Positions 8,268 through 16,670 of a stretch of 25,920 nt of DNA are shown one piece after another. Below the pieces are notes generated by a model. It made no database searches. It saw only the letters and a program-made list of their open reading frames with translations, and was not told the DNA's origin. The first letter of the stretch is position 1. Each line of letters begins with the position of its first letter. Source of the DNA: Candidatus Omnitrophota bacterium (GTDB lineage Bacteria; Omnitrophota; Gorgyraeia; Gorgyraeales; Gorgyraeaceae); contig JAHIEN010000107.1 in assembly GCA_018901615.1 (NCBI GenBank), positions 1 to 25,920 on the forward strand. The letters are read 5' to 3'. The position numbers and the translations under genes were made by a program.

Positions 8268-9637
8268 AACGTACTCATACATGCGGGGAATTGACCGCAA
8301 AAAATATAGGCGAGAAGGCGACGCTTTTGGGCTGGGTACATAAGAGGCGGGATCACGGGAAGATCATTTTTATCGATATCCGCGATAGATATGGCATTAC
8401 GCAGATAGTATTTTTCAAGAATAAAAAGGCAGAGGAGCTGCGCAGCGAATACGTTATAGGCGTGACAGGCGTGGTGCAGAGGAGACCTAAAGGCACTGAA
8501 AACCCTAAAGTAACGACGGGAGAGGTTGAACTCGGCGTAGAAGAGGTAGAGATAATCAACAGTTCTCTGACCCCGCCTTTTGAGCTTGATGAAATGGCCG
8601 ATGTCTCTGAGGAAGTCAGGCTGAAATACAGATATATAGATCTAAGAAGGCCTGAGATGCAGAAGAGGATATTCCTGCGTCACAGGATATGCAAATCAAT
8701 AAGGGATTTTCTTGACAAAGAAGATTTTATCGAAGTAGAGACACCCATACTAACCAAGTCTACCCCGGAAGGCGCAAGGGATTTCCTTGTGCCTTCTAGA
8801 TTGAACAAAGGCAGTTTTTACGCCCTACCGCAGTCGCCCCAGCTTTTTAAACAATTGTTGATGGTCTCAGGGTTTGAGAGATATTTTCAGATAGCAAAGT
8901 GCTTCAGGGATGAGGACCTGCGCTCTGACAGGCAGCCTGAATTCACCCAACTGGATATGGAGATGTCTTTTGTGGATGAAGATACAATATTTGATATCAC
9001 GGAGCGTTTTCTTTGCCATGCCTTTAAAGAAGTCCTTGGCAAAGGCCTGAAGGCGCCTTTTCCCAGGATGACATACCATGAGGCAATGGAAAAATATAAG
9101 TCGGACAAGCCTGATATAAGAGAACCAGGAGAGGATTTTGCTTTTCTATGGGTAGTGAATTTCCCGTTGTTTAAATTCAATGAAGAAGAAAAACACTGGG
9201 ATATGGAGCACCACCCTTTTACATCCCCTGTCCATGAGGATATAGACCTTATAAAGTCCGCGCCTGATAAAGTAAGGTCAAGGGCATATGATCTGGTCGT
9301 GAACGGAGTGGAGATCGCCAGTGGCTCTATAAGGATTCATAAAAAAGACCTGCAGGAAAAGATCTTCAGCCAGATAGGCCTTGACGCTGCTCATGTAAGG
9401 GAGAGATTTGGATTTTTACTTGACGCGTTCAGTTACGGTGCGCCTCCGCATGGCGGCATAGCGCTTGGCCTGGACAGGCTGCTTGCATTGATTAGCGGGG
9501 TCGAGAGCATCAGGGATGTGATAGCCTTTCCAAAGACTCAGAAGGCGTCGTGTCCTCTGACAGATGCGCCGTCTCAGGTAGATGAGAGGCAATTAAAAGA
9601 ATTGGGTATAAAGGTTGAGAAAAGGAGGGGGATATGA
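8261..9637 (+). CDS. aspS: Aspartyl-tRNA synthetase lacking the GAD insertion domain, probably non-discriminating
   Basis: Charges tRNA-Asp. The N-terminal OB-fold (GWVHKRRDHGKIIFIDIRD) is followed by a class II catalytic core: flipping loop STPEGARDFLVPSR, motif 2 FRDEDLRSDRQPEF at about 215-228, and motif 3 GGIALGLDRLLAL with Arg about 406. The start is TTG, inside the end of hisS, and yields the expected RTHTCGEL N-terminus. At 458 residues it is about 130 shorter than typical bacterial AspRS (around 590). SDKPDIREPGEDFAF (281-295) runs straight into LWVVNFPLF, so the bacterial GAD domain is missing cleanly. His32 in RRDHG and the Gly in RPKGTENP match residues linked to non-discriminating AspRS in Pseudomonas, suggesting it also makes Asp-tRNA-Asn. 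Confidence 0.94.
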   Translation: MLKRTHTCGELTAKNIGEKATLLGWVHKRRDHGKIIFIDIRDRYGITQIVFFKNKKAEELRSEYVIGVTGVVQRRPKGTENPKVTTGEVELGVEEVEIINSSLTPPFELDEMADVSEEVRLKYRYIDLRRPEMQKRIFLRHRICKSIRDFLDKEDFIEVETPILTKSTPEGARDFLVPSRLNKGSFYALPQSPQLFKQLLMVSGFERYFQIAKCFRDEDLRSDRQPEFTQLDMEMSFVDEDTIFDITERFLCHAFKEVLGKGLKAPFPRMTYHEAMEKYKSDKPDIREPGEDFAFLWVVNFPLFKFNEEEKHWDMEHHPFTSPVHEDIDLIKSAPDKVRSRAYDLVVNGVEIASGSIRIHKKDLQEKIFSQIGLDAAHVRERFGFLLDAFSYGAPPHGGIALGLDRLLALISGVESIRDVIAFPKTQKASCPLTDAPSQVDERQLKELGIKVEKRRGI

Positions 9638-10266
9638 GGAGAATTTTTAGTTTTGGTTTATTGATCATGGCGCTTGCGTTATCTGGCTGCGTGATGCGGC
9701 TTGTACCGCAAGAAATGGACAGAGTGGACCAAGAATTGACAGGTAACAGGGGCATGATAATGGGTGATCCCAAGGACCTGCCTGAGCCTAAAAAAGGCAA
9801 GCGAAAGACAAGGACAGTCTATGACCTCGAAGTAGAGATTTCTTCTCCTATGGATGCTAAAAAGGCAGAAAAAACAGATGTCAGTAAAGAGGAGGTCAGC
9901 AAGGAGAAATACTGGAATAGGGGGTATGTAAGCACAAAGACAGTATCAGAAAGAAACCTCATGCCTGTTGAGAGGAAAGGTTCCAGCAGTATTCTCTCGA
10001 TGTCCTCAGGGCCCAAGGTTGTATATCAGAAGGCCAGTACAACAGAGAGCAAATATAAAAAAGAAACAGGCGAAGGCACTATTGTCGTGATCAAACAGGA
10101 AGAGACCAGGACATATGTTGTAGAGAAAGGCGACACACTTCAGAAGATCTCGGAAAAGATGTATGGGACAACCAAGCGATGGAAGAAGATCTATGAAGCG
10201 AATAAAGACGCGCTGAAGAGCCCTGACATGATCAAGGTCGGACAAAAACTTGTGATACCGGAATAA
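9634..10266 (+). CDS. LysM-domain lipoprotein
   Basis: A 210-residue envelope protein. The N-terminus is a lipoprotein signal (hydrophobic FGLLIMALALSGC) with lipid attachment predicted at Cys19. The middle, about residues 25-155, is charged and of low complexity, probably a flexible spacer. The last 52 residues form one LysM domain (YVVEKGDTLQKISEKMYG ... VGQKLVIPE), which binds peptidoglycan glycans. It is therefore likely anchored in a membrane and touching the cell wall. The start overlaps the aspS stop by 4 nt (ATGA) and has a strong AAGGAGGGG before it. The partner enzyme, if any, is not obvious; translational coupling suggests co-expression with aspS and phoH. Confidence 0.88.
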   Translation: MRRIFSFGLLIMALALSGCVMRLVPQEMDRVDQELTGNRGMIMGDPKDLPEPKKGKRKTRTVYDLEVEISSPMDAKKAEKTDVSKEEVSKEKYWNRGYVSTKTVSERNLMPVERKGSSSILSMSSGPKVVYQKASTTESKYKKETGEGTIVVIKQEETRTYVVEKGDTLQKISEKMYGTTKRWKKIYEANKDALKSPDMIKVGQKLVIPE

Positions 10267-10269
10267 ATC

Positions 10270-11217
10270 ATGGAAAAAATAGTTAATATAAATAATATAG
10301 ACGAGGCGCGGGAGCTGTTTGGCAGGTGCGACGAGAATCTGCGGCTTGTCGAGTCAGGGTTCGGGGTAAAGATAGCTTCGCGAGGAGAGAGGCTGTCGAT
10401 AAAAGGCAATAAGAAGGCTGTAGAAAATAGCGCGAACCTGCTTGAGGAATTGCTTCTGATCTTACGTAAAGGCGGGGCTATAAAAAGAGACGAGATAGCG
10501 TACTCTGTCAAGTCTATCAAAAAAGACTCGGGCCTTGATCTGCACGATATATATCTTGACAGGATAGAGGTGTCTTCAAAGAGACAGTTTGTAACCCCTA
10601 AAACAGAAGGCCAGAAGAGATATGTAGACACCATAAGAAAATATGACATTGTGTTCGGATCAGGCCCTGCTGGAACAGGCAAGACCTATCTGGCAATGGC
10701 CATGGCAGTGAACGCTTTAAAAAAGCAGGATGTCAGCAGGATCATATTGACAAGGCCCGCGGTAGAGGCAGGCGAGAGTCTCGGGTATCTACCCGGAGAC
10801 CTTAACGATAAAGTCACGCCCTATCTCAGGCCGCTTTACGACGCGCTTTATGATATGATGGAGCCGGTAAAGATACGGGATTATATTGAAAGGGGTGTTA
10901 TAGAAGTCGCGCCCCTGGCATATATGCGGGGGAGGACGCTCAATAATTCCTTTGTCATACTTGATGAGGCCCAGAATTCCACAGTGGACCAGATGAAGAT
11001 GTTTCTTACCAGGCTCGGCTTTGATTCCAAGACAGTAATAACAGGCGATGCCACGCAGAGCGATCTCCCGTCTGAAAGAGAATCAGGCCTGAATAACGCG
11101 CAGAGGATATTAAAGCACGTGAAAGACATAAAGTTCGTGCATTTTACACGAGAGGACGTTGTGCGGCATCCTCTTGTCCAGGAGATAATAAAGGCCTATG
11201 AGAAAAATTCTCAATAG
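10270..11217 (+). CDS. phoH: PhoH-family ATPase (PhoH/YbeZ type)
   Basis: A 315-residue PhoH-like P-loop NTPase. The N-terminal 100 or so residues hold a KH-like RNA-binding region (GVKIASRGERLSIKG). Walker A is GPAGTGKT at about 132-139 and Walker B is FVILDEAQN at about 228-236, with RTLNNSF between, all typical of PhoH/YbeZ. The family is linked to RNA metabolism, and YbeZ is a known partner of YbeY, whose gene lies two genes downstream. Three nucleotides separate it from the LysM gene; no strong ribosome-binding site is visible. Its 3' end overlaps pgpH by 20 nt. The phoH-pgpH-ybeY-dgkA order is widely conserved. Confidence 0.93.
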   Translation: MEKIVNINNIDEARELFGRCDENLRLVESGFGVKIASRGERLSIKGNKKAVENSANLLEELLLILRKGGAIKRDEIAYSVKSIKKDSGLDLHDIYLDRIEVSSKRQFVTPKTEGQKRYVDTIRKYDIVFGSGPAGTGKTYLAMAMAVNALKKQDVSRIILTRPAVEAGESLGYLPGDLNDKVTPYLRPLYDALYDMMEPVKIRDYIERGVIEVAPLAYMRGRTLNNSFVILDEAQNSTVDQMKMFLTRLGFDSKTVITGDATQSDLPSERESGLNNAQRILKHVKDIKFVHFTREDVVRHPLVQEIIKAYEKNSQ

Positions 11218-13381
11218 AAATGTAAACAAAAACCCGAATTTTATATCCCATGTTGCCATAGGAATTCTTACATGTCTTTTACTGGTGGCGATAATACAGT
11301 GGGACAAAGGCCTTTTTAAGGCCGAGTTTCACGAAGGCGACATAGCCTTGAGAGACATTTACGCCCCATACGATTTTAATTTAAAAGGGACTGTAAATAG
11401 CAAGCTCACTGACGCCGCGATAAAAAAAGCCACTGATTTCCTCCAGCCAGTATATGTTTACGACCCTAAAACAAAAGATTCTCTTATAGAGAAAATAGAA
11501 TCAATAGTACAGTCTATCTTGGCGCTGAAAGACCCTGCTCTTCTGACAGAAGAAGAAAATATCTCAAAGGTCAAAGAGATAGCAGCTTCTTATAATGTCT
11601 CAGATATTCTGGTGAGGGACATATCACAGCTAAAGGACCTTGACGTGTTTTTAAATCACGCCAGAGAGACTGTGGAGACATTGATGGCCTATAGAGTAAT
11701 TTCAGATGAAGAATACTCCGGGCTAAAGGCCGGTGGGGCAGAGACAGTAAAATTGATAGATAAATCAAATGGCGAGGCAAGCATTGCGTCAGCTGATGAG
11801 TTTTTGACTCTGGAGAACCTGAAAGGCAAAGCAGAATCTTTTTCTTTTGCCTCAGTCAGAGACAGAAAAGAGAGGGGAGTCCTTCTTGACCTTATTAAAT
11901 CTGTTTTAACTTTAAATACTGTCTATGGAAAGGAAAGGACCGAATCTGAAAAGCGCGCGGTAGCGCAGAATATCCAGCCGATTTACAATACAATAGAGGT
12001 AAAAAAGGACGAGACTATACTGAACAAGGGCGAGCGCATAGGAAAAGAACACCTTGCTATTCTTATGGCGCTTTCACAGAGCGAGAATTCTGCGGTAAAG
12101 ATAGGCGGTGTTGCGGCAGTCTTGATACTGGTAGGGCTCTTTATGCTGCTTGTCACGCTGTATATAAAGCTTTACGAACCCATGATAATGAAGGGCACTA
12201 AAGAACTTATATTGCTGGCCCTTATAGTCATTCTCATGCTTTTTACCGCAAAGGTCATAGTAGTGTCTCCGTGGCCCAGCAACCTGATACCTGTGGCTGT
12301 GGCGTCTATGCTCATAGCGCTGCTTATCGACAGCAGGCTTGCCATAGTAACGACATGTTTTTTAAGCATTATGGTAGGTGTAATATCAGGCAACAGGATG
12401 GACATAGCAGGCGTGTCTTTAGTTGGTGGCATCATGAGCGTATTTGCCGTGCAGGGAGTCAGAAGACGCTCGCAGGTAATTGCCGCGGGACTGTGTGTGG
12501 GTTTTGCCAATATGAGCTACCTTATCGGCATGGGGCTTATAAGGGGCCTTGATTTTCACACGTATATAGCGGAATCCTTGTTCGGCCTTACAAACGGTAT
12601 AATGTCCGCTGTTATAGTTACCGGCATATTGCCTGTATTTGAAAATACATTCAAGATCACCACTGACATAAGCCTTCTGGAGCTGGCTGATTTGAATCAC
12701 CCTCTTCTGAAAGAGATGGTCATAAAAGCGCCAGGCACATATCACCACAGCCTCGTGGTTGGAAATCTCGCTGAAGCGGCGTGCGAGACCATTGGCGCGA
12801 ACGCGCTTCTGGCCAGAGTGAGCTCTTATTTTCACGATATAGGAAAGATCGAGAAGGCCCCTTATTTCAGCGAGAACCAGTCTCGCGGAGAATCATCCCA
12901 TGACAAGCTGCTGCCTACTATGAGCAGTCTTATTATCATGAACCATGTTAAAAATGGCATAGAGCTCGCTGAGAAACATAAACTCAACAGAAAGATCATT
13001 GATGTGATAAGCCAGCATCACGGCACAGGCCTTGTGTTTTATTTTTTCAAAAGGGCTCTGGAAAAAGGCCAGGATGAGGAGACGGATGAACAGACGTTCA
13101 GATATCCTGGACCAAGACCGCAGACAAAGGAGGCAGCCTGTGTGCTTCTTGCTGATTCGGTTGAGGCCGGGTCCAGGGCGCTCGAAGACCCTACGTCTTC
13201 CAGGATAAAAGGCCTGGTCAAGAAGATAATAAACAATAAATTTATAGACGGACAGCTTGACGAGTGCGACCTTACTCTCAAGGACCTCGAGAGGATGGCT
13301 GAGGTGTTTACTCATATATTGACGGGCATATTTCATACGCGGGTAGAGTATCCGGAAGAATCTCATAACAGTAACCCCTGA
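11198..13381 (+). CDS. pgpH: 7TM-HD cyclic-di-AMP phosphodiesterase-like protein
   Basis: A 727-residue membrane protein with PgpH/YqfF architecture. One N-terminal transmembrane helix (HVAIGILTCLLLVAIIQW) leads to an extracytoplasmic domain of about 250 residues beginning EGDIALRDIYAPYDF. Roughly seven transmembrane segments follow at about 305-495, then a cytoplasmic HD hydrolase domain. HD-domain residues visible are His517 in TYHHSLVVGN, the His546-Asp547 dyad in YFHDIGKIEKA, the HH in SQHHGTG, and a late Asp in LLADSVEAG. Known PgpH proteins hydrolyse c-di-AMP to pApA, affecting osmotic and wall homeostasis. It starts within phoH and ends 14 nt before ybeY. No c-di-AMP synthase lies in the window, so the substrate is inferred from family. 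Confidence 0.93.
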   Translation: MRKILNRNVNKNPNFISHVAIGILTCLLLVAIIQWDKGLFKAEFHEGDIALRDIYAPYDFNLKGTVNSKLTDAAIKKATDFLQPVYVYDPKTKDSLIEKIESIVQSILALKDPALLTEEENISKVKEIAASYNVSDILVRDISQLKDLDVFLNHARETVETLMAYRVISDEEYSGLKAGGAETVKLIDKSNGEASIASADEFLTLENLKGKAESFSFASVRDRKERGVLLDLIKSVLTLNTVYGKERTESEKRAVAQNIQPIYNTIEVKKDETILNKGERIGKEHLAILMALSQSENSAVKIGGVAAVLILVGLFMLLVTLYIKLYEPMIMKGTKELILLALIVILMLFTAKVIVVSPWPSNLIPVAVASMLIALLIDSRLAIVTTCFLSIMVGVISGNRMDIAGVSLVGGIMSVFAVQGVRRRSQVIAAGLCVGFANMSYLIGMGLIRGLDFHTYIAESLFGLTNGIMSAVIVTGILPVFENTFKITTDISLLELADLNHPLLKEMVIKAPGTYHHSLVVGNLAEAACETIGANALLARVSSYFHDIGKIEKAPYFSENQSRGESSHDKLLPTMSSLIIMNHVKNGIELAEKHKLNRKIIDVISQHHGTGLVFYFFKRALEKGQDEETDEQTFRYPGPRPQTKEAACVLLADSVEAGSRALEDPTSSRIKGLVKKIINNKFIDGQLDECDLTLKDLERMAEVFTHILTGIFHTRVEYPEESHNSNP

Positions 13382-13395
13382 AAAATTGGAAGGCG

Positions 13396-13824
13396 ATGAT
13401 TGTTGACGTAAGAAACCTGCAGGTCAAGGTTAAGATTGACGAAAGAGAAATAAAAAAATGCGCCGCCGCCGTGCTCGAGGCAATGGGCGAAAGAGGGTCT
13501 GAATTGAGCATATTGCTTGTGTCAGATTCTCGTATAAGGGGCATGAACAGGAAGTACAGGGACAGGGATTCCAGGACAGATGTCCTGGCGTTTTCTATGC
13601 GTTCAGGCAAAGGCGTTTCAAAAGATAGCCCTATTCTTGGAGATGTCGTGGTTTCTGTAGAAACCGCGAAAAGGGAGGCTGTAAAAAGAAAGATACAGGT
13701 TAAAAAAGAAATATGCCTGTATGTCATTCATGGGATCCTGCATCTTTTAGGTTACGATGATCAGGCACCTGCTGACAGAAAAAAAATGAAGGCAAAAGAA
13801 GAGAGGTTATTAAAAACCATATGA
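13396..13824 (+). CDS. ybeY: Endoribonuclease YbeY (rRNA maturation factor)
   Basis: A 142-residue UPF0054 protein; the family is a metal-dependent RNase used in 16S rRNA 3'-end maturation and ribosome quality control. Family features are LSILLVSDSRIRGMNRKYR, TDVLAFSM, GDVVVSVETA and the metal motif HGILHLLGYDD. His112 and His116 match the first two zinc ligands, but the usual third histidine (position 122 here) is Asp. Asp can ligate metal, so activity is not excluded. The start is ATG 13396, with GGAAGG only 2 nt upstream, an unusually short spacing. It overlaps the next gene by 4 nt (ATGA). Proximity to phoH fits the known YbeY-YbeZ partnership. Confidence 0.93.
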   Translation: MIVDVRNLQVKVKIDEREIKKCAAAVLEAMGERGSELSILLVSDSRIRGMNRKYRDRDSRTDVLAFSMRSGKGVSKDSPILGDVVVSVETAKREAVKRKIQVKKEICLYVIHGILHLLGYDDQAPADRKKMKAKEERLLKTI

Positions 13825-14522
13825 AACAGCAGAACTTGATAGAGAGTTTTAATTCAGCCATAGAAGGCTTTGTCTATGTCTTTAAGACCCAGCGTAACAT
13901 GAGGCTGCATTTTTTAACAGGGCTTGTGGCGCTTGTGCTAGGAGTGCTCCTTAATTTTACATACATGGAGATCACTATTCTGTGTCTTACTATAGCCTTT
14001 GTCCTGTTTACCGAGATGTTCAATACCGCGATAGAGCATACGATAGATCTCGTAAAAGAAGAATTTCATCCGCTCGCGCGCATAGTAAAAGATATATGCG
14101 CGGGGGCAGTGCTTTTAAGCGCTATGGCGGCTGTCATAATCGGTTATATATTGTTTATCAGCAGGGCAGGAATAAGGATAGAGGAAAATATAATAAAGAT
14201 CAGGGAGTCAAACTGGCATGCGTCCTTTATTATCCTGCTTGTAATATTGGCCCTTGTGGTGCTGGGCAAAGTGTTCTTGCGCAGCGGCACGCCTCTAAGA
14301 GGGGGCATGCCGAGCGGCCACAGCGCGATCGCTTTTTCAATCTGGATCGTGCTCTCTTTTCTTTATCCAAACAGCATTGTGATATTTCTGGTCTTTGTGC
14401 TTGCCTTTATGGTAGCGAGGAGCAGGGTGCGCGATAAGGTTCATTCCACGATGGAGGTTATTAGCGGCGCGCTGCTTGGGCTTGTAGTGACGATCTTTAT
14501 TCTTCAGATTCTGAGGCGGTGA
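13821..14522 (+). CDS. Fusion: DgkA-type lipid kinase plus PAP2 phosphatase
   Basis: A 233-residue integral membrane protein with two joined enzymes. Residues 1-115 resemble DgkA/undecaprenol kinase: an amphipathic N-terminus (SFNSAIEGFVYVFKTQRNMR), then EMFNTAIEHTIDLV with Glu65, Asn68 and Glu72 at the E-x2-N-x3-E positions, and three transmembrane segments. Residues about 125-233 resemble PAP2 phosphatases: MPSGHSA at 163-169 with His167, and SRVRDKVHSTME at 201-212 with His208. The final acidic position is Glu rather than Asp. Together they could phosphorylate and dephosphorylate diacylglycerol or undecaprenol, recycling the lipid carrier for wall synthesis. Such fusions are known in several phyla. 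It starts at the ybeY stop (ATGA). Substrate preference is unknown. Confidence 0.9.
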   Translation: MKQQNLIESFNSAIEGFVYVFKTQRNMRLHFLTGLVALVLGVLLNFTYMEITILCLTIAFVLFTEMFNTAIEHTIDLVKEEFHPLARIVKDICAGAVLLSAMAAVIIGYILFISRAGIRIEENIIKIRESNWHASFIILLVILALVVLGKVFLRSGTPLRGGMPSGHSAIAFSIWIVLSFLYPNSIVIFLVFVLAFMVARSRVRDKVHSTMEVISGALLGLVVTIFILQILRR

Positions 14523-14525
14523 ATC

Positions 14526-15200
14526 ATGCTTTCTAAAATCAGGGCAAGTTTTTTTACAGGTACTTTGATAGTAATACCGGTCATCATTACTATATGGATA
14601 CTTTATTTTATAATCGACAAGTTTAATCTTCTGCTGCTGGACCCTATTATGGGGTTTTTGAAAAACTGGGTTCCCGCGCAGAATATAGAAGCCATGACAA
14701 GGTCACTGGTATTCCTGCTGCTACTGGTCTTTTTGACATTAGTAGGGCTTGCCGCAAGGATAATAATACTAAGGAATATATTCGGGTTTGGCGAAAAGAT
14801 CCTTTATCGAGTCCCAATGATCAGCAGTATTTACAGGGCTATAAAGGAGCTCTCTTTCGCCTTTTTTGTTCAGAAGAATAGCATCTTTCAGAGAGTGGTA
14901 TTGGTCGAGTATCCGAGAAAAGGGCTTTACCAGATCGGGTTCGTGACATCCGAGACAAAAGGAGAGGCGCAGAAAAAGACAAAAGAGACGGTTATCAATG
15001 TCTTTATCCCTACCACGCCAAACCCGACATCAGGAATGCTGGTGCTTGTGCCTGTCGAAGATGTCATGGAAATGAATATGTCAGTGGCAGAGGGCATGAA
15101 AATGGTTATTTCAGGCGGGGCAGTGGTGCCTAAAATATATTATGGCGATCCAAAAGACAGATGCGGTGCTCCTGAAAAAAAAGGATCTCAGAGAGACTAG
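14526..15200 (+). CDS. DUF502 family membrane protein
   Basis: A 224-residue protein of the DUF502 family, widespread and of unknown function. It has two transmembrane helices, at about 9-33 (FFTGTLIVIPVIITIWILYF) and 61-83 (SLVFLLLLVFLTLVGLAARI). A conserved soluble region follows: PMISSIYRAIKELSFAFF, VVLVEYPRKGLYQIGFVT, VFIPTTPNPTSGMLVLVP and MSVAEGMKMVISGG, all typical of the family. It starts 3 nt after the dgkA-PAP2 stop, and its last 59 nt overlap recO in another frame. It occupies the place that cdd-era hold in the Bacillus version of this cluster. The SGG before the hydrophilic tail marks the end of the conserved domain, so the overlapping tail may be dispensable. Confidence 0.9.
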   Translation: MLSKIRASFFTGTLIVIPVIITIWILYFIIDKFNLLLLDPIMGFLKNWVPAQNIEAMTRSLVFLLLLVFLTLVGLAARIIILRNIFGFGEKILYRVPMISSIYRAIKELSFAFFVQKNSIFQRVVLVEYPRKGLYQIGFVTSETKGEAQKKTKETVINVFIPTTPNPTSGMLVLVPVEDVMEMNMSVAEGMKMVISGGAVVPKIYYGDPKDRCGAPEKKGSQRD

Positions 15201-15792
15201 TTTAATACTGACTTTCTTTACAAGAGATTTTGGCAAGGTCCATGGTGTCCTGAAGGGCGCGCGCGGCAACCGCTCCAGGGCGAGCGCGAACCCTTTATTT
15301 TTCAGCCTGGATCATATAGTCTTTTACGAGAAGAAAAATAGCGACCTATTTATTATTTCCCAGTGCGACGCGCTCAAGACATTTCTCAATGTCTTGAGGG
15401 ACTGGGACAGGGCGTCAGTAGCTTATTATATCCTGGAGCTTGTGGACGTGTTTACCGAGCCAGGCGAAAGCATTGAACCTATTTTTGAAGGACTCCTGAA
15501 TAGCCTGATGCTCCTTGACGGCAACAAGGATCCGGGTGTCATAGCAAGGCTCTTTGAGGTAAAGTTTTTAATGGCCATGGGGCTGTGGCCTGGCGCAGAA
15601 GATCTTAAGCTGTCAAAGGGTTCACTGTCCACATTGGCCTGCTTCGAAAAGGACAGCTGGCAGGCAGCTTCAAAGATAAATCTGACGCGCGATGTAGGGG
15701 AAGAGATAAAAAAAATAACCAGCAGCATAATAGCGGATAATCTGGACAGGCCATTAAAAACAGCATCAGTATTTAAAACTCTATATCATTAA
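15142..15792 (+). CDS. recO: DNA repair protein RecO, without zinc finger
   Basis: A 216-residue RecO, the mediator that, with RecR, loads RecA onto SSB-coated single strands in gap repair. The OB-fold start (IQKTDAVLLKKKDLRETSLILTFFTRDFGKVHGVLKGARG) is unmistakable. The helical middle region (YYILELVDVFTEPGESIEPIFEGL) fits the family. After GLWPGAED, where many RecO carry a CxxC...CxxC zinc finger, only one Cys is present, so the finger is absent, as in some other bacteria. Length is a little short (usual about 240). The start at 15142 sits inside the DUF502 gene; it gives the correct family N-terminus, although no clear ribosome-binding site is visible. Translational coupling is likely. Confidence 0.9.
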   Translation: MAIQKTDAVLLKKKDLRETSLILTFFTRDFGKVHGVLKGARGNRSRASANPLFFSLDHIVFYEKKNSDLFIISQCDALKTFLNVLRDWDRASVAYYILELVDVFTEPGESIEPIFEGLLNSLMLLDGNKDPGVIARLFEVKFLMAMGLWPGAEDLKLSKGSLSTLACFEKDSWQAASKINLTRDVGEEIKKITSSIIADNLDRPLKTASVFKTLYH

Positions 15793-15800
15793 GGATAGCT

Positions 15801-16658
15801 ATGAAAAAATTATCGTTTGTGGATGTTATTAGTAAACTCAATGATTTTTGGTCAGGCCAGGGTTGTACCCTTGTTCAGCCTCTGGACGCAGAAGTCGGGG
15901 CAGGTACTTTTCATCCCTCCACTTTTTTCAAGGCCCTTGGGCCTGAAAGATGGAGGACAGCGTACGTTCAGCCTTCCAGGCGGCCCACTGACGGTAGGTA
16001 CGCTGATAATCCCCTCAGGATGCAGTTTTATTATCAGTATCAGGTCCTGATCAAGCCCTCGCCGTCAGATATAAAACAGACCTACCTCAAGAGCCTTAAA
16101 GCGCTTGGCGTAGATACAAAAAAACACGAGATAAGATTTGTCGAGGACGACTGGGAGTCTCCGACGCTGGGCGCGTCAGGCCTTGGCTGGGAGGTGTGGC
16201 TTGACAGCCTGGAGATAACGCAGTTCACGTATTTTCAGCAGATAGGCGGCAAAGAGCTTGACAAGATATCGTGCGAGATGACATACGGGCTTGAGCGCAT
16301 ATGCATGTTGATCCAGAATAGATTTAATGTCTTTGATCTTGAATGGCAGGATGGCGTGACTTACGGCGACCTGCACACAAGGCACGAGATAGAATACTCG
16401 AAGTATAATTTTGACGAGGCGGATATAGACATGCACATCAGTATGTTCGAGTCTTTTGAAAAAGAGGCAAAGGCCCTGGCGGATAAAGGCCTGGTCTATC
16501 CGGCGTATAGTTTTGTTTTAAAGGCATCGCACGCGTTTAATGTCCTGGATGCCAGGGGAGCTGTGAGCCAGAACGAAAGGCCGCGATACATAGGCAGGAT
16601 ACGCGCTCTGGCCAAACGTTGCGCAGAGTTATATATCGGCAATAGTAAAAGATGTTAA
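15801..16658 (+). CDS. glyQ: Glycyl-tRNA synthetase alpha subunit
   Basis: Catalytic alpha subunit of the bacterial alpha2-beta2 GlyRS, 285 residues, close to the usual 290-300. It contains the near-invariant LNDFWSGQGCTLVQPLDAEV, QPSRRPTDGRYADNPLRMQ, FYYQYQVLIKPSP, GWEVWLDSLEITQFTYFQQ and LKASHAFNVLDARGAVSQ, forming the ATP and glycine binding sites. It lies 8 nt after recO and 12 nt before glyS, so the two subunits should be made together. The order recO-glyQ-glyS matches Bacillus and relatives. The ribosome-binding site is weak (AAGGA). Confidence 0.97.
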   Translation: MKKLSFVDVISKLNDFWSGQGCTLVQPLDAEVGAGTFHPSTFFKALGPERWRTAYVQPSRRPTDGRYADNPLRMQFYYQYQVLIKPSPSDIKQTYLKSLKALGVDTKKHEIRFVEDDWESPTLGASGLGWEVWLDSLEITQFTYFQQIGGKELDKISCEMTYGLERICMLIQNRFNVFDLEWQDGVTYGDLHTRHEIEYSKYNFDEADIDMHISMFESFEKEAKALADKGLVYPAYSFVLKASHAFNVLDARGAVSQNERPRYIGRIRALAKRCAELYIGNSKRC

Positions 16659-16670
16659 ATTAGATGAGAG

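Noticed and set aside
13982..14437. 151-codon open frame on the + strand
   Set aside because: It lies in another frame wholly inside the dgkA-PAP2 gene, whose protein has clear catalytic motifs; the alternative product is arginine-rich and unlike any family.
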